From contig JALOTQ010000006.1 in assembly GCA_025457815.1 (NCBI GenBank), positions 1 through 34,265 of the forward strand: a stretch of 34,265 nucleotides of DNA, written 5' to 3'. The first letter of the stretch is position 1; the number at the start of each line of letters is the position of its first letter. The notes under the pieces are model-generated. The model was not told the DNA's origin and did no database searches. It was given only the letters and a program-made list of their open reading frames with translations. Made by a program: the position numbers and the translations under genes. This stretch comes from Thermoplasmata archaeon. Lineage in GTDB: Archaea; Thermoplasmatota; Thermoplasmata; UBA10834. Shown here piece by piece: positions 1 to 8,668 of the stretch.

Positions 1-2
1 GC

Positions 3-92
3 TACATGGAGGGGAACCTCCACTTCCACGGCAAGGCCCCGAACAAGCAGGAGTACGAGCAGGCCATGAAGGAGCTCGGGGGTGACAAGTGA
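3..92 (+). CDS. Transketolase N-terminal subunit, C-terminal end only (truncated by window start)
   Basis: Open frame from the window edge: YMEGNLHFHGKAPNKQEYEQAMKELGGDK*, typical end of a split transketolase N-subunit; stop overlaps the ATG of the C-subunit (TGATG). Confidence 0.75.
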   Translation, partial: YMEGNLHFHGKAPNKQEYEQAMKELGGDK

Positions 93-1036
93 TGAAGTGG
101 AAGGAGGAGAGCCAGAGGAAGCAGTACGGGAAGGCCCTCGTCGAGCTCGGCAAGGAGAGGGGGGACATAGTGGTGCTCGACGCGGACCTGTCGAGCTCCA
201 CACGGACGGCGGACTTCGCCGCGGCGTTCCCCGAGAGGTTCTTCAACGCGGGCATCGCCGAGCAGAACATGATGGACACGGCCGCCGGCCTGGCAGCCTC
301 CGGCAAGACCGTTTTCGTGTCGACATTCGCGGTCTTCGGGACAGGCCGCTGCTACGACCAGATACGACAGTCCATCGCCTATCCGAGCCTCAACATCAAG
401 ATAGTCGCGTCCCACGCGGGCATCACGGTCGGCGGGGACGGCGCGTCTCACCAGATCGTGGAGGACCTCGCCATCATGCGGGTGCTGCCGAACATGACGG
501 TCATAGTGCCCTGCGACTCCACGGAGACCTACAAGGTGGTCAAGTCCATCGCGAAGACCAAGGGGCCGGTCTACGTCCGGATCGGCCGGTCGGACGTACC
601 GACCATAACGGATGAGGCCACGCCCTTCGACGTCACGCGCGCGCCCGTCATGCGCGAGGGAAAGGACGTCACGCTCATAGGCTGCGGCATCATGGTCTCG
701 AAGTGCCTCGAGGCCGCCGAGGAGCTGCTCAAGCACGGGGTCGATGCGAGGGTCATCAACCTGCACACGATCAAGCCCTTGGACGAGAAGACCATCGTGA
801 GGGCCGCCCGGGAGACAGGCGGGGTCGTGACCGCCGAGGAGCACTCCGTCATGATGGGCATGGGGAGCGCGGTCGCGATGGTGCTCGTCGAGAACTTCCA
901 TGTGCCGATGAAGAGGGTGGGCATCCCCGACGTGTTCGGCGAGTCAGGCGCGTGCGACGAGCTTATGGGCAAGTACGGCCTCACCGTGGACAACATCGTC
1001 GAGGCGGCACACGACGTGCTCAAACGCAAGAAGTGA
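92..1036 (+). CDS. Transketolase C-terminal subunit
   Basis: ORF with [53 protein letters not shown], transketolase pyrimidine-binding and C-terminal domains. Confidence 0.93.
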   Translation: MKWKEESQRKQYGKALVELGKERGDIVVLDADLSSSTRTADFAAAFPERFFNAGIAEQNMMDTAAGLAASGKTVFVSTFAVFGTGRCYDQIRQSIAYPSLNIKIVASHAGITVGGDGASHQIVEDLAIMRVLPNMTVIVPCDSTETYKVVKSIAKTKGPVYVRIGRSDVPTITDEATPFDVTRAPVMREGKDVTLIGCGIMVSKCLEAAEELLKHGVDARVINLHTIKPLDEKTIVRAARETGGVVTAEEHSVMMGMGSAVAMVLVENFHVPMKRVGIPDVFGESGACDELMGKYGLTVDNIVEAAHDVLKRKK

Positions 1037-1046
1037 AGGTGGTCGG

Positions 1047-1694
1047 ATGAAGATCTTCATAGACACCGCGAACCTGGACCATATACGGGAAGTCAACAGC
1101 TGGGGAATTCTGGACGGCGTCACCACGAACCCGAGCCTCGTGGCCAAGGAGAACAGGGATTTCATGGCGCTCGTCAAGGAGATATGCTCGATCGTGGACG
1201 GGCCCATAAGCGCTGAGGCCGTGTCCATGGATTCCGAGGGCATGGTGAAGGAGGCCAGGGAGCTCTCGAAGATCCACAAGAACGTGATAGTCAAGATACC
1301 CATGACGTCCGAGGGCCTGAAGGCCGTCAAGGTCCTCTCGAGGGAGGGCATCAGGACCAACGTCACGCTGGTGTTCTCGCCCACCCAGGCACTGCTCGCC
1401 GCGAAGGCCGGTGCGACCTACGTCTCCCCATTCGTCGGCCGCCTGGACGACATCAGCCATGACGGCATGGCGCTCGTCAGGGACATCGTGACCATACTCA
1501 ACAACTACGGGTTCAAAACTCAGGTGATAGCCGCCAGCATAAGGCATCCTGTGCACGTGACCGAGGCGGCCCTCGCGGGGGCGCACATCGCGACAGTCCC
1601 GTACGACGTCCTGAAGAAGATGCTCAAGCACAACCTGACGGACGAGGGCATCCAGAAGTTCCTGAAGGATTGGGAGAAGGTCCCGAAGAAGTGA
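1047..1694 (+). CDS. Transaldolase / fructose-6-phosphate aldolase family (TalC/MipB-like)
   Basis: [35 protein letters not shown]...[18 protein letters not shown]; short transaldolase family. Confidence 0.93.
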   Translation: MKIFIDTANLDHIREVNSWGILDGVTTNPSLVAKENRDFMALVKEICSIVDGPISAEAVSMDSEGMVKEARELSKIHKNVIVKIPMTSEGLKAVKVLSREGIRTNVTLVFSPTQALLAAKAGATYVSPFVGRLDDISHDGMALVRDIVTILNNYGFKTQVIAASIRHPVHVTEAALAGAHIATVPYDVLKKMLKHNLTDEGIQKFLKDWEKVPKK

Positions 1695-1698
1695 GTCC

Positions 1699-2211
1699 TC
1701 AGTTGATGTAGCTGGCGGTGCTCGACCTGTCGAATCCTTTCACCAGCTCGAGCTGGTACTCCTCCTGAGGCACCCACCCGTAGACCGGGTACACCAGCTT
1801 GGGGACGAACCTCGATAGGTCAGCTGCGAACTGCGTGACAGGGTGGCTCTTGCCGAAGGTGCTCTCGCTTATCTCGTAGGCCTTCGACCTGGTCGCGGCC
1901 TCGTCGATTATGCCCAGCGCATGGAGGTACTCGTGGAGAAGGATGTGGAACACGTACGGCCTGTAGAGTGCGGGATCGGTCTCCCTGATCCTCCTCAGTG
2001 GCAAGCTGTTCATAACGATGATGTTGGTGGCCACGGGATAGAAAGCACCGACGAAACCCTGAGGCCCCCCGCCGAGGTTCGCGAGGCCGAGCATGAGGCC
2101 TGAGCGCTCCCTGCCAGTGCTCTTCCTGACGACCCTCTTCACTATCTCGAATATGTCTGCCAGGTCCTTCGCGGAGTCCAGCTGTGCGTCGAAATCCCTC
2201 TGCCCATTCAC
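1699..2211 (-). CDS. Putative zincin-like metallopeptidase, HExxH motif
   Basis: HILLHEYLHALGIIDEAATRSKAYEISE contains HEYLH; 170 aa, function unknown. Confidence 0.7.
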   Translation of the reverse strand: MNGQRDFDAQLDSAKDLADIFEIVKRVVRKSTGRERSGLMLGLANLGGGPQGFVGAFYPVATNIIVMNSLPLRRIRETDPALYRPYVFHILLHEYLHALGIIDEAATRSKAYEISESTFGKSHPVTQFAADLSRFVPKLVYPVYGWVPQEEYQLELVKGFDRSSTASYIN

Positions 2212-2322
2212 GTGAGGCAGTTAGGACCTCCGGTCTTATAGCAGATTCGCCAGACAAGTGAGAATCACGCTTGGGTGGCGCCTGGACAAACCTGAAATAT
2301 CGGGGATACCGCTCCAGCAGCC

Positions 2323-3480
2323 GTGCGCGCGGACGTGCTGGTAGTCGGCGGAGGCCCTGCAGGTTCAACGGCTGCGAGGCTGCTCGCCAGGGACCACGAC
2401 GTGGCTATCGTCGAGGAGCACCGCACCCCAGGAGAGCCGCTCCAGTGCGCAGGGCTCGTGACGGAGCGCGGTGTTCCGATGTTCGCCCGCGAGAGCGTCG
2501 TGAGCGAGGTCAAGGGCGTGAGGCTCCACTCTCCCCTGGGGTTCGCGCTAACCCTGGAGTCGAGGAGTTCAAGGGCCTACGTGATCGACCGCTCGCACTT
2601 CGACCGAATCATGTTCCACGAAGCGGTGGATGCGGGTGCTGTGCCCAAACTGGGAACCTCGGTGCGTTCCCTGGCTGACTCCGCGCACGGAGTCAGAGCT
2701 TCCCTTCGGAGCGAAGGCAAGGAAGAATCGATCGAGGCGAGGATTGTGGTCGGGGCCGACGGCTACAAGTCAATCTGCAGGAGGTTTTCGGGCCTTCCCT
2801 CCCCGAAGCACATGCTCACGGGGATCCAGGTGGATGTGAAGTGCGTGGACATCGACCCCGACTTCGTGGAGGTTTTCTTCGGGCGGGATGTCGCCCCGGG
2901 CTTCTTCGCATGGGCGATTCCCGCGGGGGATCTCACAAGGCTCGGACTGTGCACGTGGGATGCGTCCGATGCGCCGGCGGTCTACCTCAAGAAGCTGCTC
3001 GCGCGTCCGCAGTTCAGAGGCTGCAAGAGAGTGTCCACGACATCTGGCAAGATCCCGATAGGCCCGGGAAGGAGCGCGGTCGGCGGAAGGATCATGCTCG
3101 TCGGGGACGCCGCCTGCCACGCGAAGCCCCTTTCGGGCGGCGGGGTATATACTGGCATCAAGGGGGCTGAGCTGTGCGCTCATACGGCGTCGGAGTTCCT
3201 GGAGAGCCGGGGCAGGACGACCCTCAAGGCCTACGATTCGCTCTGGAACGAGGAGTTCGGGAAGGAGCTGTCAAGGGCCTTCCGCGTTCGACGGATATTC
3301 CTCAACCTCACGGACAAGAAGATCGAGAAGGCACTCCGGATATTCTCCGACCCCGCTGTCAAAAGACTACTTGAGAAACAAGGGGATATCGATTATCCAG
3401 CCTCACTTTCTCCTGCGATCCTTAAGCTTGCCCCAAGACTCCTGCAGTTTTCCCCTCAGATAGTAGAATCTCTTCTCTAG
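2323..3480 (+). CDS. Geranylgeranyl reductase family FAD-dependent oxidoreductase
   Basis: DVLVVGGGPAGSTAARLLA dinucleotide motif, PLQCAGLVTERG, RIMLVGDAACHAKPLSGGGVYTGIKGAELCA; GTG start. Confidence 0.9.
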   Translation: MRADVLVVGGGPAGSTAARLLARDHDVAIVEEHRTPGEPLQCAGLVTERGVPMFARESVVSEVKGVRLHSPLGFALTLESRSSRAYVIDRSHFDRIMFHEAVDAGAVPKLGTSVRSLADSAHGVRASLRSEGKEESIEARIVVGADGYKSICRRFSGLPSPKHMLTGIQVDVKCVDIDPDFVEVFFGRDVAPGFFAWAIPAGDLTRLGLCTWDASDAPAVYLKKLLARPQFRGCKRVSTTSGKIPIGPGRSAVGGRIMLVGDAACHAKPLSGGGVYTGIKGAELCAHTASEFLESRGRTTLKAYDSLWNEEFGKELSRAFRVRRIFLNLTDKKIEKALRIFSDPAVKRLLEKQGDIDYPASLSPAILKLAPRLLQFSPQIVESLL

Positions 3481-4212
3481 GCCAGGGTACTTGCCGGGAT
3501 TGTCCATCGTGAAATAGTACAGGGCCATCAGGCTCAGCCCGGCGCAGCCGGCCACAATGACTCCAAGAGGCCAGGTCGGGATTGGGACCTTGATCCCGAA
3601 GGACGAATCGGGCAGCAGTCCGTCGACCCCAAGTGATTTCATGTAGGTCCTGTTCACAATCTCCTCACCTGGCTCGAAGGACGTTATGTTGTCCCACTCC
3701 TGGTCCGTGAAGCAGCCTCTTGATTTCAGGACGACCAGGGAGTCGTCGTCCTCGAAGGTGAAAGTCATGTTGAACCTAACGAAGTAGGTGCTCTGGGAGA
3801 AGTAGGAGCCGTGCGGAGTGTCCTTCTTGGTCTCAATGGTGAGGTTCACCCTCACCGTCTCGCCAAAGGTGATTGCCCCCAGCTCATACGACATCTCAGG
3901 AGACACACCCTCGATCAGAGGAGGTTTCTTGAAGTCCTCGGTCACGTTGCGGATGCGCTCCTCGGTGGCGTATCTGTAGACCCCGATCGTGAGTCTCACG
4001 TCGGTCATGTTGTTGTTAAACCCGTACGAATTGGTCACATTGAACGAGAACTCGAAATCGTCTCCGGGTTCGATGACGGGCGTCCTGAAGCCACCCAGGA
4101 TGCTGTTCGTGTACTGCGGTGCCCCTGGGTCGTCCACCTCGGCGCGCACGTATCCTGGAAGCAGAACCATCACGCACAGCGCAGCCGCGACGGCCCTAGT
4201 GCCCAACCTCAT
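3403..4212 (-). CDS. Predicted secreted, membrane-anchored surface protein (signal peptide, beta-rich ectodomain, one C-terminal TM helix)
   Basis: MRLGTRAVAAALCVMVLLPGYVRA signal-like N-terminus; several N-x-S/T sequons; WPLGVIVAGCAGLSLMALYYF TM and basic tail. The ORF track extends to 4266. Confidence 0.7.
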   Translation of the reverse strand: MRLGTRAVAAALCVMVLLPGYVRAEVDDPGAPQYTNSILGGFRTPVIEPGDDFEFSFNVTNSYGFNNNMTDVRLTIGVYRYATEERIRNVTEDFKKPPLIEGVSPEMSYELGAITFGETVRVNLTIETKKDTPHGSYFSQSTYFVRFNMTFTFEDDDSLVVLKSRGCFTDQEWDNITSFEPGEEIVNRTYMKSLGVDGLLPDSSFGIKVPIPTWPLGVIVAGCAGLSLMALYYFTMDNPGKYPGLEKRFYYLRGKLQESWGKLKDRRRK

Positions 4213-4311
4213 CTCTGGTCGAAAGCTCGGAGACTGACTATATGACTTTCGGTCGGGGCGGCCCATGATGATTTGTAAGGCTTAATAACCCGTCCAGTCA
4301 TTGACAACGCC

Positions 4312-5340
4312 GTGCTCGGAGCAAGGGTGTCGAGGGCCAACGCGGAATCATTCAGGAAGGACATCACCAAGGCGCGTCTTCTGGACAAGAAACACTTCAT
4401 CACCGACGAGGGCAGGGACGTCCTGATACCGCTCGTCGGCAGCCCGGGCGGCGAGCTCCTGGCCAAGCATGGGGCGAGGCTGATAGACTTCCCGTTCAGG
4501 GACAGGAGCTGGAGGATCGACCCGATCGAGAAGATCAGGACCATCTGCCGCATACCAGAGGGTCTGAAATCGGCGCTCCCGGACAAGTGGGAGCAGTTCG
4601 GGGACGTGGCGGTGATAAGGCTTGATCACACCCTCGACGACTACGAGCCCGAGGTGGCCGACGCATATGCCAAGGTGCTGGGGCTCAAAGCGGTCATCCG
4701 GGACGTCGGCGGGGTGGCCGGTGACCTCAGGGAACCGGTCGCGCGCGTGCTATTGGGCAAGGACACGATCTCAACCCACCTTGAGAACGGTATCCGGTAC
4801 AGGTTCGACGCGTCCAAGATAATGTTCTCATCCGGCAACGTCGAGGAGCGGCTCAGGATGGCCGACATTCAGTGTGACGGGGAGACAGTCGTCGACATGT
4901 TCGCCGGGATCGGCTACTTCTCGCTCCCGCTAGCCGTGTACCAGAGACCAGAGAAGATAATCGCGTGCGAGCTCAATCCTGTGGCGTACTCTTTCCTCGT
5001 TGAGAACGTCGCCCTGAACGATTCGACAGGGCGCATCGAGCCAGTCCTGGGCGACAACAGGACGCTCGCAGGGTCAGGGTTCGCTGACAGGGTGATCATG
5101 GGATACGTGAAGAAGACCCACGAGTTCCTGCCCACTGCGATGAGACTGCTGCGGAGCGGGGGCATGCTCCACTATCACGAGACCTGTCCGAACGAACTGC
5201 TCCCGACGCGACCGGTGCAGAGACTCGTCTCCGCCGCGAAAGGTCACCGGGTCGAGATACTCCGTTTCAAGGAGATCAAATCATACGCCCCGGGCGTCAG
5301 CCATGTAGTGTTGGACACGAGGATAACTAGGCTCTCCTGA
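4312..5340 (+). CDS. tRNA(Phe) wybutosine-pathway aminocarboxypropyltransferase, Taw2/TYW2-like (Trm5/TYW2 family)
   Basis: ENGIRYRFDASKIMFSSGNVEERLRM and VVDMFAGIGYFSLPLAVYQRPEKIIACELNPVAYSFLVENVALN; the SGN-ERxRM segment favours Taw2 over Trm5. Confidence 0.85.
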   Translation: MLGARVSRANAESFRKDITKARLLDKKHFITDEGRDVLIPLVGSPGGELLAKHGARLIDFPFRDRSWRIDPIEKIRTICRIPEGLKSALPDKWEQFGDVAVIRLDHTLDDYEPEVADAYAKVLGLKAVIRDVGGVAGDLREPVARVLLGKDTISTHLENGIRYRFDASKIMFSSGNVEERLRMADIQCDGETVVDMFAGIGYFSLPLAVYQRPEKIIACELNPVAYSFLVENVALNDSTGRIEPVLGDNRTLAGSGFADRVIMGYVKKTHEFLPTAMRLLRSGGMLHYHETCPNELLPTRPVQRLVSAAKGHRVEILRFKEIKSYAPGVSHVVLDTRITRLS

Positions 5341-6895
5341 GCTCCTCGGTGGAGCCTGCCTGAGTCAGAAGGTCCGAGAATGCGGAGTGGTATTGGTCCT
5401 GGTCCGCGCTGTCCAGAAGCTTCCTGGCGAAGGTCTGTAGGTGCTTCCCGTACTCCTTCTCCTCGTCCGTGAACTTCCACGACTTGGTCGTTATGCCCAA
5501 TGACAGGTAGAACGCGTGCACGATCGACCTGGTCCGGTGATCGCTGGACTTCTCCGCATCGAGGACCGAGACTGCGCCCGCGGATCCGGAGGTCTTGTAC
5601 GCCCGGGCAACGCGGTCCGCGAGGTCTCCGTACTGGGACAGCTTCTTGTAGCGCGGGATTCTGGACACCACGGTCTGATGCTCAACCTCCTTCGCCGCCT
5701 GACGGATGGCTTTGAGCGGGGACTTCGACTCCTCGTCGTAGTCCTTGAAGTGTTTCTCCGCGACCTCCTCAGGAACTATGGCCTTGAGAGCGTCCATGCC
5801 GTGCGCAGGCCAGTACTTCGAGAGCAGCTTGTTGACTGAATCGCTCTGGTCAATGACGACCGGATGGCCGATTCGCGAAAGCAGCCCCAGGAGCGCCTTC
5901 CTCTCAAGCTCGTCCTCGGTGAGGTCATTGACGAACGCCTCGGCGTCGTCTCCGTAGCATCTGTCCCCCTTCGCGAACGCCTTCTTGTCGAGTTCCTCGA
6001 TCGATTCGCGGACCACCTGCATGTGCTTGTCGATCAGCTCCCTGTTGCCTATCTCGCCCCGCGAGTATTTGGTCAGCAGCTCCTTGTCGACGGGCCTGTC
6101 CAGCAGGTCCTTGCACTTGTCGCCACCCGAGGAGGTTTTGAGCGGGCGCTTGACGGATATCTCGAACTCGCTGAGGACGTTCGGGACTGCCATGCCTTCG
6201 GACAGTTTGGAAAGCGTGTTCTTCAGCTTCGCGCTGCACTGGTCGCAGATAGCGATCTTCTTCCCAGCGCTCACCCAGTCGAACACCATGTGGTCTGTCT
6301 CGGACGGGTTGTGAGGGCACGAAAAGACGTTTCCCTCCGATCTGCCGGCGCCGACGCCCTCCGCTGCCATCTTGACATATTCCTCAGGCGGTCTCGAGTA
6401 CCTGCCCGTGCATACGAAACTGTCCTCATAGGAGTAGAAGTGGAGGCCTTTCTTCTGGACGAGGTCCGCGACGCTGAGGACCCTCCACTTTGGTGAGTCG
6501 AAGTTCTGGACGCCAATGAGCTTCTCCTTCGGGGTCTTCCCCCGCAGGACGTAGGTGATGGTCCCGCCAGGGTACGTTGCGGTCGCCAGGTAAGGGGTCT
6601 TCTGCTCGTGCGCGAGCGCTATTGTCGCCGCGTACGCGCGCGCGAGCTTGTCACCCCGCTTCGCGAACTTCGCGAGCTTGTCGGGGTTGTCCTTGTACTT
6701 GGAGATCTTCTCGAGTCTAGCCCGAGTCTTCTTGAAGGGGCATGAGCCGCAGTCCTCGGCGCAGTCTGGGAGGATGAGCTCGTAGTCGTCCATCAAGAGC
6801 TTGGCCTTCTCGATCAGGTCCTTCTCGCGGACCTTCGATGCGATCCTAGCCTTGACCCTCAGCCTCGGGAGGCCTTTGCGTTTTGAGAGAGGCAT
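5327..6895 (-). CDS. Uncharacterised 522-aa protein with several Cys clusters
   Basis: Long ORF with consistent protein-like composition; CAEDCGSC, SCPHNPSETDH and CDQC motifs; no family recognised. Confidence 0.8.
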   Translation of the reverse strand: MPLSKRKGLPRLRVKARIASKVREKDLIEKAKLLMDDYELILPDCAEDCGSCPFKKTRARLEKISKYKDNPDKLAKFAKRGDKLARAYAATIALAHEQKTPYLATATYPGGTITYVLRGKTPKEKLIGVQNFDSPKWRVLSVADLVQKKGLHFYSYEDSFVCTGRYSRPPEEYVKMAAEGVGAGRSEGNVFSCPHNPSETDHMVFDWVSAGKKIAICDQCSAKLKNTLSKLSEGMAVPNVLSEFEISVKRPLKTSSGGDKCKDLLDRPVDKELLTKYSRGEIGNRELIDKHMQVVRESIEELDKKAFAKGDRCYGDDAEAFVNDLTEDELERKALLGLLSRIGHPVVIDQSDSVNKLLSKYWPAHGMDALKAIVPEEVAEKHFKDYDEESKSPLKAIRQAAKEVEHQTVVSRIPRYKKLSQYGDLADRVARAYKTSGSAGAVSVLDAEKSSDHRTRSIVHAFYLSLGITTKSWKFTDEEKEYGKHLQTFARKLLDSADQDQYHSAFSDLLTQAGSTEELRRA

Positions 6896-7016
6896 GTCGG
6901 CCTCCGATGTTACCCCCGGCCTATATTTCTTTTCGCTATACTGTGTGAGTCAGTCCAGGCGAATCCGGCAAAGGTTATTAGTCTGGCCATCCCATAAGGA
7001 AAGGTGCGACCAGTGG

Positions 7017-7763
7017 ATGGGACAGATGAGCCAAGAAGAGGATTCCGCTAGAGGCTACATCAAGGGATTCCAGGAAGGCCTCCAGGACGCCTGGGACGAG
7101 ATCATCAAGTTGTCCACCAAAGGCTATACTTCTCGCGAACTGCAGATAATGGCAAAGACCAAGCGGTCTATGATCTTCCAGAGGGTACAGCAGAAGGTCG
7201 ACGAGGTCGAACGGGCGATCGGGAAGAAACTCACGGCGCAGGACTCCGGAGCACCTGTCGTTTCCAAGCCCGTCCCGCCACCTGTACAGCTCTCCCCTGG
7301 CTGGAGCTACGTTATCCGAGAGGAGAGGCCCGAGAGAAGCTTCGCACTGTTCTCCAGTCTGCTGTCGAAGGGCGGCAGAGGCCTCTGTATTTCCAGGACT
7401 CACCCTGACATCCTGCGGCAGAAGTACGATTTCAAAGGAGACGCGATATGGCTGACCAAGAGTGAGACCGCTCAGCCGCCGCCGCAGTCCAAGGACATCG
7501 AGTACGTCTCGCCCAACAACCTCGCCCGGCTCGCGTCATCAATCAAGGATTTCCTGTCGAAGGGTGAGAGTGGGGCCGTGATTGTGGAAGGCCTGGAGTA
7601 TCTCACGACTCAGAACGATTTCAAGAGCGTCCTGAAGTTCGTGCAGCTCATAAACGAACAGGTAGTGCTCGACAAAGGCTATCTTCTCGTCCCGGTGGAC
7701 GGATCCACGATGGACCCGAAGGAGTTCTCCCTCGTGGAGAGAGAGATGAGCCAGGTGCTGTGA
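7017..7763 (+). CDS. DUF835 domain-containing protein
   Basis: SYVIREERPERSFALFSSLLSKGGRGLCISRTHPDILRQKY...AVIVEGLEYLTTQNDFKSVLKFVQLI...LLVPVDGSTMDPKEFSLVEREM. Start taken at ATG 7017 (or 7026) rather than 6801. Confidence 0.8.
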   Translation: MGQMSQEEDSARGYIKGFQEGLQDAWDEIIKLSTKGYTSRELQIMAKTKRSMIFQRVQQKVDEVERAIGKKLTAQDSGAPVVSKPVPPPVQLSPGWSYVIREERPERSFALFSSLLSKGGRGLCISRTHPDILRQKYDFKGDAIWLTKSETAQPPPQSKDIEYVSPNNLARLASSIKDFLSKGESGAVIVEGLEYLTTQNDFKSVLKFVQLINEQVVLDKGYLLVPVDGSTMDPKEFSLVEREMSQVL

Positions 7764-7776
7764 TGAGAGCCCCAGG

Positions 7777-7851
7777 TGCTCCCGCCGGGATTCGAACCCG
7801 GGTATCCAGCTCGAAAGGCTGGAATGATTGACCGGACTACACTACGGGAGC
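7777..7851 (-). tRNA. tRNA-Glu (anticodon TTC)
   Basis: Reverse complement folds: acceptor GCTCCCG/CGGGAGC, anticodon stem-loop CCAGC-CTTTCGA-GCTGG, T arm GGGTTCGAATCCC; CCA not encoded, no intron. Confidence 0.95.
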
Positions 7852-7892
7852 AGATGGTCGTCCTGTGCCGCTTCTTGGCACTATGATATGTC

Positions 7893-7902
7893 CATATTTA
7901 AT
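7893..7902 (-). promoter_or_regulatory. Candidate TATA box for tRNA-Glu
   Basis: ATTAAATATGG on the minus strand about 41-50 nt upstream of the mature tRNA 5' end; consensus by eye only. Confidence 0.35.
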
Positions 7903-7984
7903 CCTTCTCGGCTCCGAATCGGCGGTCCAGATGGCCAGCATCCAATCCAAAGTTTAATGCCAATCCTGGGAATTAGGCTCCCGA

Positions 7985-8668
7985 ATGGACCAGCCGAAGG
8001 AGAAGTTGAGCGCGGCAGAGCTCACGAGGCAGTACATCGACCGCCATCCGAGCATAAAGGACTGCATCAGCAAGGACCTTGTCAACTACTCATCGCTCTC
8101 AAGGCTCATCATGAAGGAGCTCGGCGTGAAGAACGAGGAGGCAGTCCTCGCAGCTAGCCGCAGATACGCCATGAAGCTCGCGAAGACCGACAACGAGGGC
8201 GCCATCATGAGGGTCTTCGAGTCGAGCCGACTGGAGCTCAAGACGAAGATATGCATCGTCGTCGCGAAGAACGAATGGATTGTCCTAAAGAACCTGGAGG
8301 ACGTCGTCAAGGAGATACTCGGCGAGAAGAGCACCATGCAGGTTCTCCAGAGCACGAACGCCATAACGGTCATATCGGAGGACAAGCACCTTCCAAGGAT
8401 CATCCAGGCCATAGGTCAGGCGCATGTGGTCAGCGTCAAGGAGAACCTTGGTGAGATAACCCTCAAGAGCCCTCCGACGATCGAGGAGACGTCGGGCGTC
8501 TTCGCCTACATCATGGGGATGCTCTCCGAGCAGGGCATCAACCTTCTGGAAGCCGTGAGCTGCTACACGGATACTATATTCATCGTGAGCCGCGAGGACA
8601 TGATGCGGGCATTCGACATTCTCTCCTCATGCATCGAGAACAGGATCGTGCCCGCGAACTCCAGGTGA
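7985..8668 (+). CDS. ACT domain-containing protein (putative regulator)
   Basis: C-terminal ACT-like repeats (ITVISEDKHLPRIIQAIGQAHVVSVKENLGEITLKSP; GVFAYIMGMLSEQGINLLEAVSCYTDTIFIVSREDMMRAFDIL). Confidence 0.75.
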   Translation: MDQPKEKLSAAELTRQYIDRHPSIKDCISKDLVNYSSLSRLIMKELGVKNEEAVLAASRRYAMKLAKTDNEGAIMRVFESSRLELKTKICIVVAKNEWIVLKNLEDVVKEILGEKSTMQVLQSTNAITVISEDKHLPRIIQAIGQAHVVSVKENLGEITLKSPPTIEETSGVFAYIMGMLSEQGINLLEAVSCYTDTIFIVSREDMMRAFDILSSCIENRIVPANSR

